Assembly (NCBI GenBank): GCA_041060555.1
Contig: JBEUDS010000003.1
DNA: 64,000 bases
Source of the DNA: CAUJIW01 sp963205175
Lineage (GTDB): Bacteria; Pseudomonadota; Alphaproteobacteria; Sphingomonadales; Sphingomonadaceae
Strand: one strand, 5' to 3'
Shown one piece after another: positions 38,159 to 46,749 of the stretch (position 1 is its first letter; every line of letters begins with the position of its first letter). The position numbers and the translations under genes are program-made. The notes beneath the pieces are model-generated. The model was given only the letters and a program-made list of their open reading frames with translations. It had not been told where the DNA came from and ran no database searches.

Positions 38159-39364
38159 TCAATCGTCGCCGAGGGGGAGAAAGCGGATTTCCGCACCCGC
38201 TGGCCGCCCCGGCGCGTGGGCCGGGTGCAGGGCCAGCGCGTTGGCGGCGGCAAGCGGCACCAGCAGACTGCTGTCCTGCTGGCCCAGCGGCGTCACCCGC
38301 CAGCCACCGCCATCCCGCTCCACCCGCGCGCGCATGAAATGATCGCGCTCGCCGTTGGGCTTCAGCGGCGCGTCCAGCCGGCCGGTCAGCCAGCGGTCCG
38401 CCGGGGCGTGCGGGCTCAGGAACCGCCGGACCAGCGGCAGCAGGAACAGCCGGGCGCAGACGAACGCCGACACCGGGTTGCCCGGCAGGCCGAGTACGAC
38501 GGCGCGGCCGCGCTGGCCGAGCATCATCGGCTTGCCCGGCCGCATGGCGATCTTCCAGAAGTCAATGTCGGCGCCGGCGGCCAGCAAGGCCGCCTGCACA
38601 TGGTCATGGTCGCCCACCGAGGCGCCGCCGACGGTGACCAGGATGTCGGCCTCGCTGCTGGCGGCGATGGCATCGCGGATGACCTCGGGCCGGTCGGGCA
38701 GGATGCCGGGGTCGCGCACTTCGGCGCCGGCCTGGCGCAGCAGGGCCGCCAGCATGATGCCGTTGGAGTTGACGATCTGGTCCGGCCCCGGCGTCTGGCC
38801 GGCCGGCACCAGCTCGTCACCGGTGGACAGCAGTGTTACCCGTGGGCGGCGGGCGACGGGGAGGGCGGCGTGCCCCCCGGCGGCGGCGAGGCCCAGCCGG
38901 GCCGGCGTCAGCCGGTCGCCGGCGCGGATCAGCGTGTCGCCGGCGCAAAAGTCGAGACCGGCGGCGCGGATGTGCCGGCCGGGGGCGCCGGGTCCGTCGC
39001 CGGTGAGAATGACCCGCGACCCGTCGGCGCGGGTATCTTCCTGCACCACCACGGTGTCGGCGCCGTCGGGCAGCGGCGCGCCGGTGAAAATGCGCACCGC
39101 CTCGCCAGGTCCGAGATGGCCGGGATAGCGCCGCCCGGCGGCGGACTCGCCGATCAGTCGCAGGGGGTGGTCAGGCGCGAGGTCGGCAAAGCGCACGGCA
39201 TAACCGTCCATGGCGGCAGCGGCGAACGGCGGCTGGGTGAGCAGCGCCGTGACGTCGGCGGCGGCATGACGGTCCAGCGCGTCGGACAGCGGCACGGTCT
39301 CGCAGGCCAGTGGCTGCGGCGCCAGCGCCAGCACCCGCGCCAGCGCGTCCGGGACGCTCAGCAC
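38159..39364 (-). CDS. moeA: molybdopterin molybdenumtransferase MoeA
   Basis: MoeA inserts molybdenum into molybdopterin in the last step of molybdenum cofactor synthesis. The 401-residue protein has the MoeA N-terminal region (FAAAAMDGYAVRFADL), a MoCF-binding domain (STGDELVPAGQTPGPDQIVNSN, VGGASVGDHDHV, MRPGKPMMLGQ, GLPGNPVSAFVCARLFLLP) and a C-terminal domain. The start is a GTG at 39364 whose codon overlaps the moaC stop within GTGCTGA, so the two are coupled. The open frame continues to 39613 but that is the moaC gene in another frame. Confidence 0.96.
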   Translation of the reverse strand: MLSVPDALARVLALAPQPLACETVPLSDALDRHAAADVTALLTQPPFAAAAMDGYAVRFADLAPDHPLRLIGESAAGRRYPGHLGPGEAVRIFTGAPLPDGADTVVVQEDTRADGSRVILTGDGPGAPGRHIRAAGLDFCAGDTLIRAGDRLTPARLGLAAAGGHAALPVARRPRVTLLSTGDELVPAGQTPGPDQIVNSNGIMLAALLRQAGAEVRDPGILPDRPEVIRDAIAASSEADILVTVGGASVGDHDHVQAALLAAGADIDFWKIAMRPGKPMMLGQRGRAVVLGLPGNPVSAFVCARLFLLPLVRRFLSPHAPADRWLTGRLDAPLKPNGERDHFMRARVERDGGGWRVTPLGQQDSSLLVPLAAANALALHPAHAPGRPAGAEIRFLPLGDD

Positions 39365-39837
39365 GGCGCCGTCCAGTCGCCGGACTTGCCGCCGGTCTTG
39401 GCGAGCAGGCGCACCCCCTCGATGCGCATGGCTTTGTCCACCGCCTTGGCCATGTCGTAGACGGTGAGCAGCGCGACGCTGGCGGCGGTGAGTGCTTCCA
39501 TCTCGACGCCGGTCTGGCCCTGGGTCTTGGCGGTGGCGGTGACCTCGATCACCCAGTCGTCCGGGTGCAGCGTGAAGTCGATGCCGACCCTGGAGAGCGG
39601 CAGCGGGTGGCACAGCGGGATCAGCTCGGCGGTTTTCTTCGCCGCCATGATGCCGGCGACCCGCGCCACCGCCAGCACGTCGCCCTTGGCGATGGCGTTG
39701 TCGCGCACCGCCTCGAAGGCCGCCCGCGACATCAGGATCATGCCGGTAGCGACGGCGACGCGTTGCGTCACCGGCTTGCCCGACACATCGACCATGGCGG
39801 CCTGGCCGCCGGCGTCGACGTGGGAGAGGGTGCTCAC
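39358..39837 (-). CDS. moaC: cyclic pyranopterin monophosphate synthase
   Basis: MoaC converts the product of MoaA into cyclic pyranopterin monophosphate in molybdenum cofactor synthesis. The 159-residue protein has AAMVDVSGKPVTQRVAVATG, the active-site MAAKKTAELIPLCHPLPL and DFTLHPDDWVIEVTATAKTQGQTGVEMEALTAAS blocks, all typical of the family. Its stop overlaps the moeA GTG by seven bases and its start overlaps the trpC stop by four bases. The other Mo-cofactor genes (moaA, moaD, moaE) are not in this window. Confidence 0.97.
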   Translation of the reverse strand: MSTLSHVDAGGQAAMVDVSGKPVTQRVAVATGMILMSRAAFEAVRDNAIAKGDVLAVARVAGIMAAKKTAELIPLCHPLPLSRVGIDFTLHPDDWVIEVTATAKTQGQTGVEMEALTAASVALLTVYDMAKAVDKAMRIEGVRLLAKTGGKSGDWTAPC

Positions 39838-40628
39838 GCCGCCAGACCGAGCAGGGCGCGGGTGGCGGCGGTGACGTCGGCCTGCGCCATCAGGGATTCG
39901 CCCACCAGGAAGGTGGTGACGCCGCGCGCCGCCAGCGTGTCGAGGTCGGCCTTGGTTTTCAGCCCGCTTTCGCCCACCAGCAGATAGCCCTGCGGCAGCA
40001 GGCCGGCGAGTTCGATGGTGGTGTTGATGTCGACCACCAGGGTTTTCAGGTTGCGGTTGTTGATGCCGAGCAGGCGGGTATTGAGCCGGGTGGCGCGCTC
40101 CAGCTCCCCGGCGTCGTGGACTTCCACCAGCACATCCATGCCCAGCTCGTGGGCGGCGGCCTCCAGCTCGGCGGCCTGGGCGTCGGCGAGGCCGGCCATG
40201 ATGAGCAGGATGCAGTCGGCGCCGATCGCCCGCGCTTCGGTCACCTGATAGGGGTCGATGATGAAGTCCTTGCGCAGCACCGGCAGGGTGACGGCGCGGC
40301 GGGCGGCCATCAGATAGGCGTCGCTGCCCTGAAAATAGGGCTCGTCGGTCAGCACCGACAGGCAGGTGGCGCCGCCGTCGCGATAGGCCTGGGCCAGACT
40401 CGGCGGGTCGAAGTCGGCGCGGATCAGCCCCTTGGACGGGCTGGCCTTCTTGATCTCGGCGATCAGGCCGTAGCGGCCGTCGGCGCGGGCGGCCTCAAGG
40501 GCTGCCAGAAAACCGCGGGGCCGGCTCTGGGCGCGGGCGTCCGCCTCCAGCGCGGCGAGCGATTTCACCGCCTTGCGACCGGCAATGTGCTGGCGCTTGT
40601 CGGCCAGGATTTTCGCCAGCGTGTCCAT
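39834..40628 (-). CDS. trpC: indole-3-glycerol phosphate synthase
   Basis: TrpC closes the indole ring in tryptophan synthesis. The 264-residue TIM-barrel enzyme has the catalytic lysines in AEIKKASPSKG and LRKDFIIDPYQV, LEVHDAGELERA-type strand (VEVHDAGELERATRLNTRLLGINNRNLKT), and ESGLKTKADLDTL near the end. It follows trpD with a single base between stop and start and overlaps moaC by four bases. No fused PRAI domain is present; trpF is elsewhere, as in most alphaproteobacteria. Confidence 0.97.
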   Translation of the reverse strand: MDTLAKILADKRQHIAGRKAVKSLAALEADARAQSRPRGFLAALEAARADGRYGLIAEIKKASPSKGLIRADFDPPSLAQAYRDGGATCLSVLTDEPYFQGSDAYLMAARRAVTLPVLRKDFIIDPYQVTEARAIGADCILLIMAGLADAQAAELEAAAHELGMDVLVEVHDAGELERATRLNTRLLGINNRNLKTLVVDINTTIELAGLLPQGYLLVGESGLKTKADLDTLAARGVTTFLVGESLMAQADVTAATRALLGLAA

Positions 40629-40629
40629 G

Positions 40630-41652
40630 TCATGCCTCCTGCGTCAGGGCGACCCAGCGGTCGAGCAACGTGCCGGCCGCGCCATTGTCCAACACCCGGG
40701 CGGCCTGGGCCACGCCGTCGGTCAGGGTGGTTGCGCGGTCGCCGACGATCAGCGCGGCCGCGGCATTGTAGAGCACGGTGTCGCGGTAGGCGCCGGGCTC
40801 GCCGGCCAGCAGCCGGCGCAGCGCGGCGGCGTTGTGATCGACGTCACCGCCGCGGATCGCGTCCACCGGGGCTTCCGCCAGGCCGGCATCGGCCGGCGTC
40901 AGGGTGAAGCGGCGCACCGTGCCGTCCTTCAGTTCAGCGACGTGAGAGGGGCCGGCCAGCGACAGCTCGTCCATGCCGCCGGCGCCATGCACCACCCAGG
41001 CGTGGCGGGTGCCAAGCTGGGCCAGCGCCTCGGCCATGCGGTCAAGCCAAGGCTCGCCGAACACGCCGACGACCTGGCGGCGGATCGCCGCCGGGTTGGA
41101 CAGCGGCCCGACCAGATTGAAGATGGTGGGAATGCCGAGCTGACGGCGCACGTCCGCCACCGCCCGCATCGCCGGGTGATGGGCGTTGGCCAGCATGAAG
41201 GTGATACCCAGTTCGTCAAGGCAGCGCTGCACCCGTGGTACCGGTGCGTCTACCCTGATGCCGAGTGCTTCCAGCACGCCGGCGGAGCTGGACTTCGACG
41301 TCGCCGAGCGGTTGCCGTGCTTGGCCACCGGCACGCCACAGGCGGCCACGACGATGGCGACGGCTGTCGAGACGTTGAGGGTCGACAGCCCGTCACCGCC
41401 GGTGCCGCAGGTATCGACCGCCGTGTCGGGGGCGTTCACCGGCACCACGCGGGCGCGCAGCGCGCGGGCCGCCGCCGCCAGATCGTCGGCGCCTTCGCCG
41501 TGCATCTTCAGGCCCATCAGGAAGGCGCCGATGATCGCCGGCGGCACCTCGCCACCCATGATGGTGGCGAAGGCGGTGTCCGCCTCGGCCGCGCTCAGCG
41601 CGTGGCCGGCGGCCAGCCGGCCGAGCAGGACGGGGAAGTCGGCGAGGTTCAT
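40630..41652 (-). CDS. trpD: anthranilate phosphoribosyltransferase
   Basis: TrpD transfers phosphoribose from PRPP to anthranilate. The 340-residue enzyme has the PRPP-binding DTCGTGGDGLSTLNVSTA motif near residue 83, KHGNRSATSKSSSAGVLEALG, and AHHPAMRAVADVRRQLGIPTIFNLVGPLSNPA. It is a stand-alone enzyme rather than fused to TrpG. Its start overlaps the trpG stop by four bases (ATGA) and it is one base before trpC, so trpG-trpD-trpC-moaC-moeA are tightly coupled. Confidence 0.97.
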   Translation of the reverse strand: MNLADFPVLLGRLAAGHALSAAEADTAFATIMGGEVPPAIIGAFLMGLKMHGEGADDLAAAARALRARVVPVNAPDTAVDTCGTGGDGLSTLNVSTAVAIVVAACGVPVAKHGNRSATSKSSSAGVLEALGIRVDAPVPRVQRCLDELGITFMLANAHHPAMRAVADVRRQLGIPTIFNLVGPLSNPAAIRRQVVGVFGEPWLDRMAEALAQLGTRHAWVVHGAGGMDELSLAGPSHVAELKDGTVRRFTLTPADAGLAEAPVDAIRGGDVDHNAAALRRLLAGEPGAYRDTVLYNAAAALIVGDRATTLTDGVAQAARVLDNGAAGTLLDRWVALTQEA

Positions 41653-42251
41653 GCGGCGGCTCGTGTCGTCGTGGTGGGGATGCCGGCGAGTGTCAGGAAA
41701 TTGGCCAGCAGCTGGTGGCCGCCCTCGGTGGCGATGCTCTCGGGGTGGAACTGCACGCCGTGGATCGGCAGGCTTTCGTGCGCCAGCCCCATGATCAGGC
41801 CATCCTCGGTCCAGGCGTTGACGCGCAGGCAGCCGGGCAGGCTCGACCGCTCGACGATCAGCGAGTGATAGCGGGTGGCCTGGAACGGGTCGGGCAGGCC
41901 CCTGAACACGCCGGTGTCGTCGTGGTGGATGGCGGAAACCTTGCCATGCATCAGATAGGGTGCGCGGATCACCTTGCCGCCGAAGGCCTGGCCGATCGAC
42001 TGGTGACCGAGGCAGACGCCCAGCAACGGCAGCCGGCGCTCGGCGGCGGCGGCGATCAGGTCGAGGCAGATGCCCGCCTCGTTGGGCGTGCAGGGCCCCG
42101 GCGACAGCAGAATCGCCTGCGGGTTGAGCGCCAGCACGTCGGCGACGCCGATCTGGTCGTTGCGATGGATGGCAAGCTCGGCCCCCAGCTCGCCCAGATA
42201 GTGGACGAGGTTGTAGGTGAAGCTGTCATAGTTATCGATGACGACGATCAT
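41649..42251 (-). CDS. trpG: anthranilate synthase component II
   Basis: TrpG supplies ammonia from glutamine to TrpE for anthranilate synthesis and may also serve 4-amino-4-deoxychorismate synthase. The 200-residue class I amidotransferase starts IVVIDNYDSFTYNLVHYLGELGA and has the nucleophile in LLGVCLGHQSIGQAFGG and the His/Glu pair in VQFHPESIATEGG. The ATG at 42251 fits the conserved start; the frame stays open to 42338 without conservation. Its partner trpE is not adjacent but lies about 3 kb away, past two inserted genes. It heads the trpGDC-moaC-moeA run. Confidence 0.97.
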   Translation of the reverse strand: MIVVIDNYDSFTYNLVHYLGELGAELAIHRNDQIGVADVLALNPQAILLSPGPCTPNEAGICLDLIAAAAERRLPLLGVCLGHQSIGQAFGGKVIRAPYLMHGKVSAIHHDDTGVFRGLPDPFQATRYHSLIVERSSLPGCLRVNAWTEDGLIMGLAHESLPIHGVQFHPESIATEGGHQLLANFLTLAGIPTTTTRAAA

Positions 42252-42356
42252 GCTGTTCCAGTCCCGCGTTGCCCGGCGATGGTGTGCCGGGGCCGGGGCG
42301 TTATCCAAAATTTCGCGTTTGACCGCCATCTTTTTCACGCACTAAACCGTGAGACG

Positions 42357-43436
42357 ATGGTGAACGACCCCGACGAGCGACAGGCAGAGACAGGCGCGGC
42401 CGCCGGCGATACCGCCAGCGGGCGGGGCTGGAGCCGCCGGGCGGTCGCTTTCGGTCTTGGCGCCGCCGGCGCTTCCGCCTGGCTCGGGTTCGTGCGCCGG
42501 CAGGTGCTGGGTGATGCCCCCCTCCTGCCGGGCGCCGCTGTCGTGCCCCGGGCATCCCCCGACATCGCTCTGTCGCTGCCGCCGGGGCTGATCGATGCCG
42601 ACGACGGTCTGGTCGAACTGGCCTCACTGGATGTGCCGCTGACGGTGCCGCGGGCCTTGCCGCCGGCACCATCGCTGGCGCCGGCCGATCCGGGGCCGCG
42701 GGTGCCGCGCGTCCTGCCGCCGCTGGCCCGGCCGGCCTCGGGGCTGGCGCAGGTGGCGGTGGTGATCGACGATCTGGGCCTGAAGCAGGCGGAGACGCTG
42801 GCCGCCACCCGGTTGCCGGCCGGCATGACGCTGGCGTTCCTGCCTTATGGCGACAATCTGGAGCAGCATCTGGCGCGTGCCCGCGACAACGGCCACGAAC
42901 GATTGGTGCATCTGCCGATGGAGGCCGGGCCGGGCGGCGACCCTGGCCCGCAGGCGCTGCTCACTCGGCTGGGTCAGGCGGACCTCGAACAGCGGCTGGC
43001 GTGGAACATGGAGCGCATCCATCTGTTCGACGGCGTCAACAATCACATGGGCAGCGTGTTCACCCAGTGGGATGACGGCATGGCGCTGGTGCTGGCCGAA
43101 CTGAAGGCGCGCGGCGTCTACTTCCTTGATTCCCGGACCACCGCCCGGTCGGTGGCGCGGGACGTCGCGGCGACACGGGGCGTGCCCTACGCCGAGCGTG
43201 ACGTGTTTCTCGACAACCACCGCGACGCGCGCTACCTCGGTCAGCAGCTGGCGCAGACTGAGGCGCTGGCGCGCCGCTTCGGCTCGGCCATCGCCATCGG
43301 CCACCCGCATGGCGAGACATTGGCGGCGCTGGCGCGCTGGGCACCGACACTGGCGGATCGTGGCATCGAACTGGTGCCGGTCAGTACCGTCATCGCCACC
43401 CGGGGCTCGCCCTACTGGCGGCTCGCACGGGGGTGA
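42357..43436 (+). CDS. divergent polysaccharide deacetylase family protein
   Basis: This 359-residue protein belongs to the divergent polysaccharide deacetylase family (PF04748, YibQ-like). It has an N-terminal membrane helix (RRAVAFGLGAAGASAWLGFV), a proline-rich linker, and a catalytic-like domain starting VAVVIDDLGLKQAETLAATRLP, with VHLPMEA, NNHMGSVFTQWDDGM and IAIGHPHGETLAAL. The domain is presumed periplasmic and to act on the envelope, but activity is unproven for the family. The start ATG at 42357 has no strong ribosome binding site. It is divergent from trpG and sits in a position that breaks up the trp genes. Confidence 0.85.
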   Translation: MVNDPDERQAETGAAAGDTASGRGWSRRAVAFGLGAAGASAWLGFVRRQVLGDAPLLPGAAVVPRASPDIALSLPPGLIDADDGLVELASLDVPLTVPRALPPAPSLAPADPGPRVPRVLPPLARPASGLAQVAVVIDDLGLKQAETLAATRLPAGMTLAFLPYGDNLEQHLARARDNGHERLVHLPMEAGPGGDPGPQALLTRLGQADLEQRLAWNMERIHLFDGVNNHMGSVFTQWDDGMALVLAELKARGVYFLDSRTTARSVARDVAATRGVPYAERDVFLDNHRDARYLGQQLAQTEALARRFGSAIAIGHPHGETLAALARWAPTLADRGIELVPVSTVIATRGSPYWRLARG

Positions 43437-43544
43437 GCCCCGAAACCACCGATCCCTGAGGCAGGCGATTCTTGCGGCCGGCGGTCTTTGCGGCCGGGCC
43501 TCGGAACCATCCCGCACCCGGCCCGGATGCGCCGGTCACGCGCG

Positions 43545-43571
43545 ACAGGCCCCGGCGTGGCCGGGGCCTGT
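43545..43571. terminator. strong stem-loop between convergent genes
   Basis: A perfect 11-bp stem (ACAGGCCCCGG / CCGGGGCCTGT, loop CGTGG) lies between the deacetylase and flavin monooxygenase genes. No U-tract follows on either strand, so termination is probable but not certain. Confidence 0.5.
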
Positions 43572-43592
43572 GTCATGGGTGCGGTGAGCGGC

Positions 43593-45098
43593 TTACTTGT
43601 AGACGAATTCCGGGCCGTCGAGGTCGATGGCGGGAATCTCCTCGCGCTCCTTCCAGTAGTCCTGATTGTGCTGCCATTCCGGCTTGTCGCCACGCTTGGG
43701 CAGCAGGTGCAGGTCGCGCATCAGGTAGCCGGGGTTGAAGTTCTCGGCGGCGATCCAGGGCAGCAGCGGCATGTCCTTGTCTTCCGGCCGCAAGGCGACC
43801 TCCACCCGGTGCGCGCCCCTGGTGTCCATGTGTTTGAGCAGGCGGCAGACGAAATCGCCGAGCATGTCGACCCGCAGGGTCCAGCTGGCGCGGAAATAGC
43901 CGAAGATCCACAGCAGGTTGGGGACGCCGGTGAACATCATGCCGCGGTAGGTGACACTGTCGGCGAGGTTGAGCGGCTTGCCGTCGATGTCGAAGGCGAT
44001 GTTGCCAAGGACGCTGAGGCTGAAGCCGGTCGCGGTGATGATGATGTCGGCGTCGAGATGCTCGCCGGATTTCAGCTGGATGCCCGTGGCGTCGAAGCGC
44101 TCGATCTCGTCGGTGACCACCGAGGCCTTGCCCGAGGCGATGCCCTTGAACATGTCGCCTTCGGGAATGAACGCCAGGCGCTGCTGCCAGGGGCGGTAGC
44201 GCGGCGTGAAGTGCTTCTCGATGTCATAGTCCTGGCCGAGATAGGCCTTGACGCCAGCCAGCAGCTCGGCCTTGACCGCGTCCGGCTCCTCCAGCGAGCG
44301 GCGCGACAGTTCCTTGAGGTCGAACAGCGCCTTGCGGCGTACGATGTCGTGCACCGTTTCTTCCGCGACGTCGAGCTGACGCAGCATGTCGGCCAGTTCG
44401 TTGACGTTGGGAGCGGCGTAGAAATAGGTCGGTGAGCGCTGCAGCATGGTCACGTGCGCGCAGTCGCCGGCGATGGCAGGCACCAGGGTGGCGGCCGTGG
44501 CGCCGGAGCCGATCACCACCACCTTCTTGCCCTTGAGGTCGATGTCCTCGGGCCAGGTCTGCGGGTGGACGATGCGGCCCTTGAAGTCGGCCATGCCGGG
44601 CCATTCGGGGGTGTAGCCCTTGTCGTGATGGTAATAGCCCTGGCACATCCACAGGAAATTGGTGGTGAACGTGCGAGTCTCGCCGGTCGCCAGATCGGTG
44701 ACGTCGAGCGTCCACAGGTTGTCGGCGCTCGACCAGTGGCCGGCGGCGATCTTGTGGCGGTAGCGGATGTGGCGGCCGAGGTCGTTCTCCTCGATCACCT
44801 CGCCCATGTACTTCAGGATCTCCGCGGCACTGGCGATCGGCGCACTGGTCCACGGCTTGAAGCGGTAGCCGAAGGTGTAGAGGTCGCTGTCGGAGCGGAT
44901 GCCGGGATATTTGTGGGTGAGCCAGGTGCCGCCGAAGCTTTCCAGCGAGTCGAGGATGACGAAGCTCTTGCCCGGGCACTGGGTGGACAGATGATAGGCG
45001 GCGCCGATGCCGGAGATGCCGGCGCCGACGATCAGGACGTCGAAATGCTCGACCGCGCCGCTGGCGGCCTTCCGCTCAAGGGTCATGGTTTCAGTCAC
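43593..45098 (-). CDS. flavin-containing monooxygenase, Baeyer-Villiger type
   Basis: This 501-residue flavoprotein has an FAD-binding Rossmann motif (IVGAGISGIGAAYHL, about residue 23), a second NADP-binding motif (VIGSGATAATLVP near residue 195), and between them the Baeyer-Villiger fingerprint FKGRIVHPQTWP (Phe172, His178, Trp182). Such enzymes use NADPH and oxygen to oxidise ketones, or soft heteroatoms, to esters or oxides; substrate unknown. A GTG at 45098 is chosen because GGGGAG precedes it at good spacing; an ATG lies four codons later. It sits between trpE and the divergent deacetylase and has no role in tryptophan synthesis. Confidence 0.88.
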   Translation of the reverse strand: MTETMTLERKAASGAVEHFDVLIVGAGISGIGAAYHLSTQCPGKSFVILDSLESFGGTWLTHKYPGIRSDSDLYTFGYRFKPWTSAPIASAAEILKYMGEVIEENDLGRHIRYRHKIAAGHWSSADNLWTLDVTDLATGETRTFTTNFLWMCQGYYHHDKGYTPEWPGMADFKGRIVHPQTWPEDIDLKGKKVVVIGSGATAATLVPAIAGDCAHVTMLQRSPTYFYAAPNVNELADMLRQLDVAEETVHDIVRRKALFDLKELSRRSLEEPDAVKAELLAGVKAYLGQDYDIEKHFTPRYRPWQQRLAFIPEGDMFKGIASGKASVVTDEIERFDATGIQLKSGEHLDADIIITATGFSLSVLGNIAFDIDGKPLNLADSVTYRGMMFTGVPNLLWIFGYFRASWTLRVDMLGDFVCRLLKHMDTRGAHRVEVALRPEDKDMPLLPWIAAENFNPGYLMRDLHLLPKRGDKPEWQHNQDYWKEREEIPAIDLDGPEFVYK

Positions 45099-45222
45099 AG
45101 GCACGCTCCCCACGCCATCATTGTGCTAATGACCCACTGTCCTTCAGGGAGGGGGAGGGGCGCAACGGAGATGACGGGGGGCCACCCTGTCATCGCTGTC
45201 AGCTTGCCACGCCGGACTGGCG

Positions 45223-46740
45223 CTACTGGCCGTAACGGCCTTCGCGGGCCAGCCGCACCGCCTCGCGCGCGGCGGAGACCAGCGCCCCGGATTTCGCCTC
45301 GCATTCGCGCTGCTCGGCGACCGGATCACTGTCGGCGACAATGCCGGCGCCAGCCTGCACATGCATCATGCCGTCCTTGACGATGGCGGTGCGCAGCACG
45401 ATGCAGCTGTCCATCGAGCCGTCGGCGGAGAAATAGCCGACGCCGCCGGCATAGGGGCCGCGCTTTTCCGGCTCCAGCTCGTTGATGATCTCCATCGCCC
45501 GCACCTTCGGCGCGCCGGAGACGGTACCGGCGGGGAAGCCCGCCATCAGCGCGTCGACCGCGTCGTGGTCGGGGCTGAGCCGGCCGCGCACGTTGGAGAC
45601 GATGTGCATGACGTGGCTGTACATCTCGATGGTGAATTTCTCGGTCACCTTGACGGTGCCGGTGGCGGCGACCCTGCCGACGTCGTTGCGGCCAAGGTCG
45701 AGCAGCATCAGATGTTCGGCCAGTTCCTTGGGGTCGGCGAGCAGGCTCTCGCGGTTGGCCTCGTCCTCCTCCGCCGTGGCGCCGCGCGGGCGGGTGCCGG
45801 CGATCGGCCGGACGGTGACGTCACCATCCCGCACCCGCACCAGAATTTCCGGGCTTGAGCCGATGACCGCGAAGCCGGGCAGATTGAGGAAATAGAGGAA
45901 TGGCGAGGGGTTGATCCGCCGCAGCGCCCGATAGAGCTCGATCGGCGGCAGGGTGAAGGGGGTGGAGAAGCGCTGGGCCAGCACCACCTGGAAGATGTCG
46001 CCGGCGGCGATGTATTCCTTGGCGCGGGCCACCATCTCGCCATAGCGGCCGGGCGCAAGCTGCGGCGTGACCGCCACATCCGGCACCGCCCCCGCGTCGA
46101 GGCGGGACGGCGGCATCGGCCGGTCCAGCCGGGCGGCGACAGCGTGCAGGCGGTCGCGCGCCTGGTCGTAGGCGGCGCGGGCGTCGGTGGCCGCCGAGTC
46201 AGGGTAGACCGGCGCGATCAGGAACAGCTCGTCCTTGAGACGATCGAACACCAGCAGCACGGTCGGGCGGATGAAAAACAGGTCGGGCAGGCCCAGCGGG
46301 TCGGCCCTGGGCGATGGCAGGCGCTCGACGAGATTGATGGTCTCGTAGCTCATGTAGCCGACCAGCATGGCCAGCGCCCTGGGCAGGGCGTCGGGCACGT
46401 CCATGCGGCAGGCGGCGATCAGCGCCCGCAACTCGTCCAGCGGCGCGCCGGGCAGCGGCGTGAAAGCCTCTGGTGCGTTGAGCGCGTCACGGGCGACTTC
46501 ACAGCGGGTGCCCTGAGCACGCCAGATCAGGTCAGGCGCCAGGCCGATCAGTGAGTAGCGCCCGCGCACCGCGCCACCTTCCACCGATTCCAGCAGGAAG
46601 GAGGGTGGCCCGTCGAGGCCGATCTTGAGCATCGCCGAGACCGGCGTCTCGGTGTCGGCGACCCGGCGCAGCCACAGACACTGGGCCTGGCCAGCCTCGA
46701 AGGTGCGGGCGAAGGCGTCGAACGAGGGGCTGGCGTCCAC
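45223..46740 (-). CDS. trpE: anthranilate synthase component I
   Basis: TrpE makes anthranilate from chorismate with ammonia from TrpG. The 505-residue protein has the feedback-binding region (PPSFLLESVEGGAVRGRYSLIG), and the chorismate-binding domain with AGDIFQVVLAQRFSTPF, SPEILVR, IAGTRPRGATAEEDE, LLDLGRNDVGRVA and FPAGTVSGAPKVRAMEII. It starts with GTG 9 bases after the PpiD-like stop, so it probably shares that transcript. It is separated from trpG by an inserted monooxygenase and deacetylase gene. I see no leader peptide or trp attenuator upstream, because the coding region of the PpiD-like gene is adjacent. Confidence 0.96.
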   Translation of the reverse strand: MDASPSFDAFARTFEAGQAQCLWLRRVADTETPVSAMLKIGLDGPPSFLLESVEGGAVRGRYSLIGLAPDLIWRAQGTRCEVARDALNAPEAFTPLPGAPLDELRALIAACRMDVPDALPRALAMLVGYMSYETINLVERLPSPRADPLGLPDLFFIRPTVLLVFDRLKDELFLIAPVYPDSAATDARAAYDQARDRLHAVAARLDRPMPPSRLDAGAVPDVAVTPQLAPGRYGEMVARAKEYIAAGDIFQVVLAQRFSTPFTLPPIELYRALRRINPSPFLYFLNLPGFAVIGSSPEILVRVRDGDVTVRPIAGTRPRGATAEEDEANRESLLADPKELAEHLMLLDLGRNDVGRVAATGTVKVTEKFTIEMYSHVMHIVSNVRGRLSPDHDAVDALMAGFPAGTVSGAPKVRAMEIINELEPEKRGPYAGGVGYFSADGSMDSCIVLRTAIVKDGMMHVQAGAGIVADSDPVAEQRECEAKSGALVSAAREAVRLAREGRYGQ

Positions 46741-46749
46741 GGCGGTCTG

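Noticed and set aside
43545..43571. A mobile-element terminal repeat
   Set aside because: It is a single short hairpin between convergent genes with no transposase or target-site duplication nearby.
46741..46749. A trp leader peptide or attenuator before trpE
   Set aside because: Only nine bases separate the PpiD-like stop from the trpE GTG, leaving no room for a leader.
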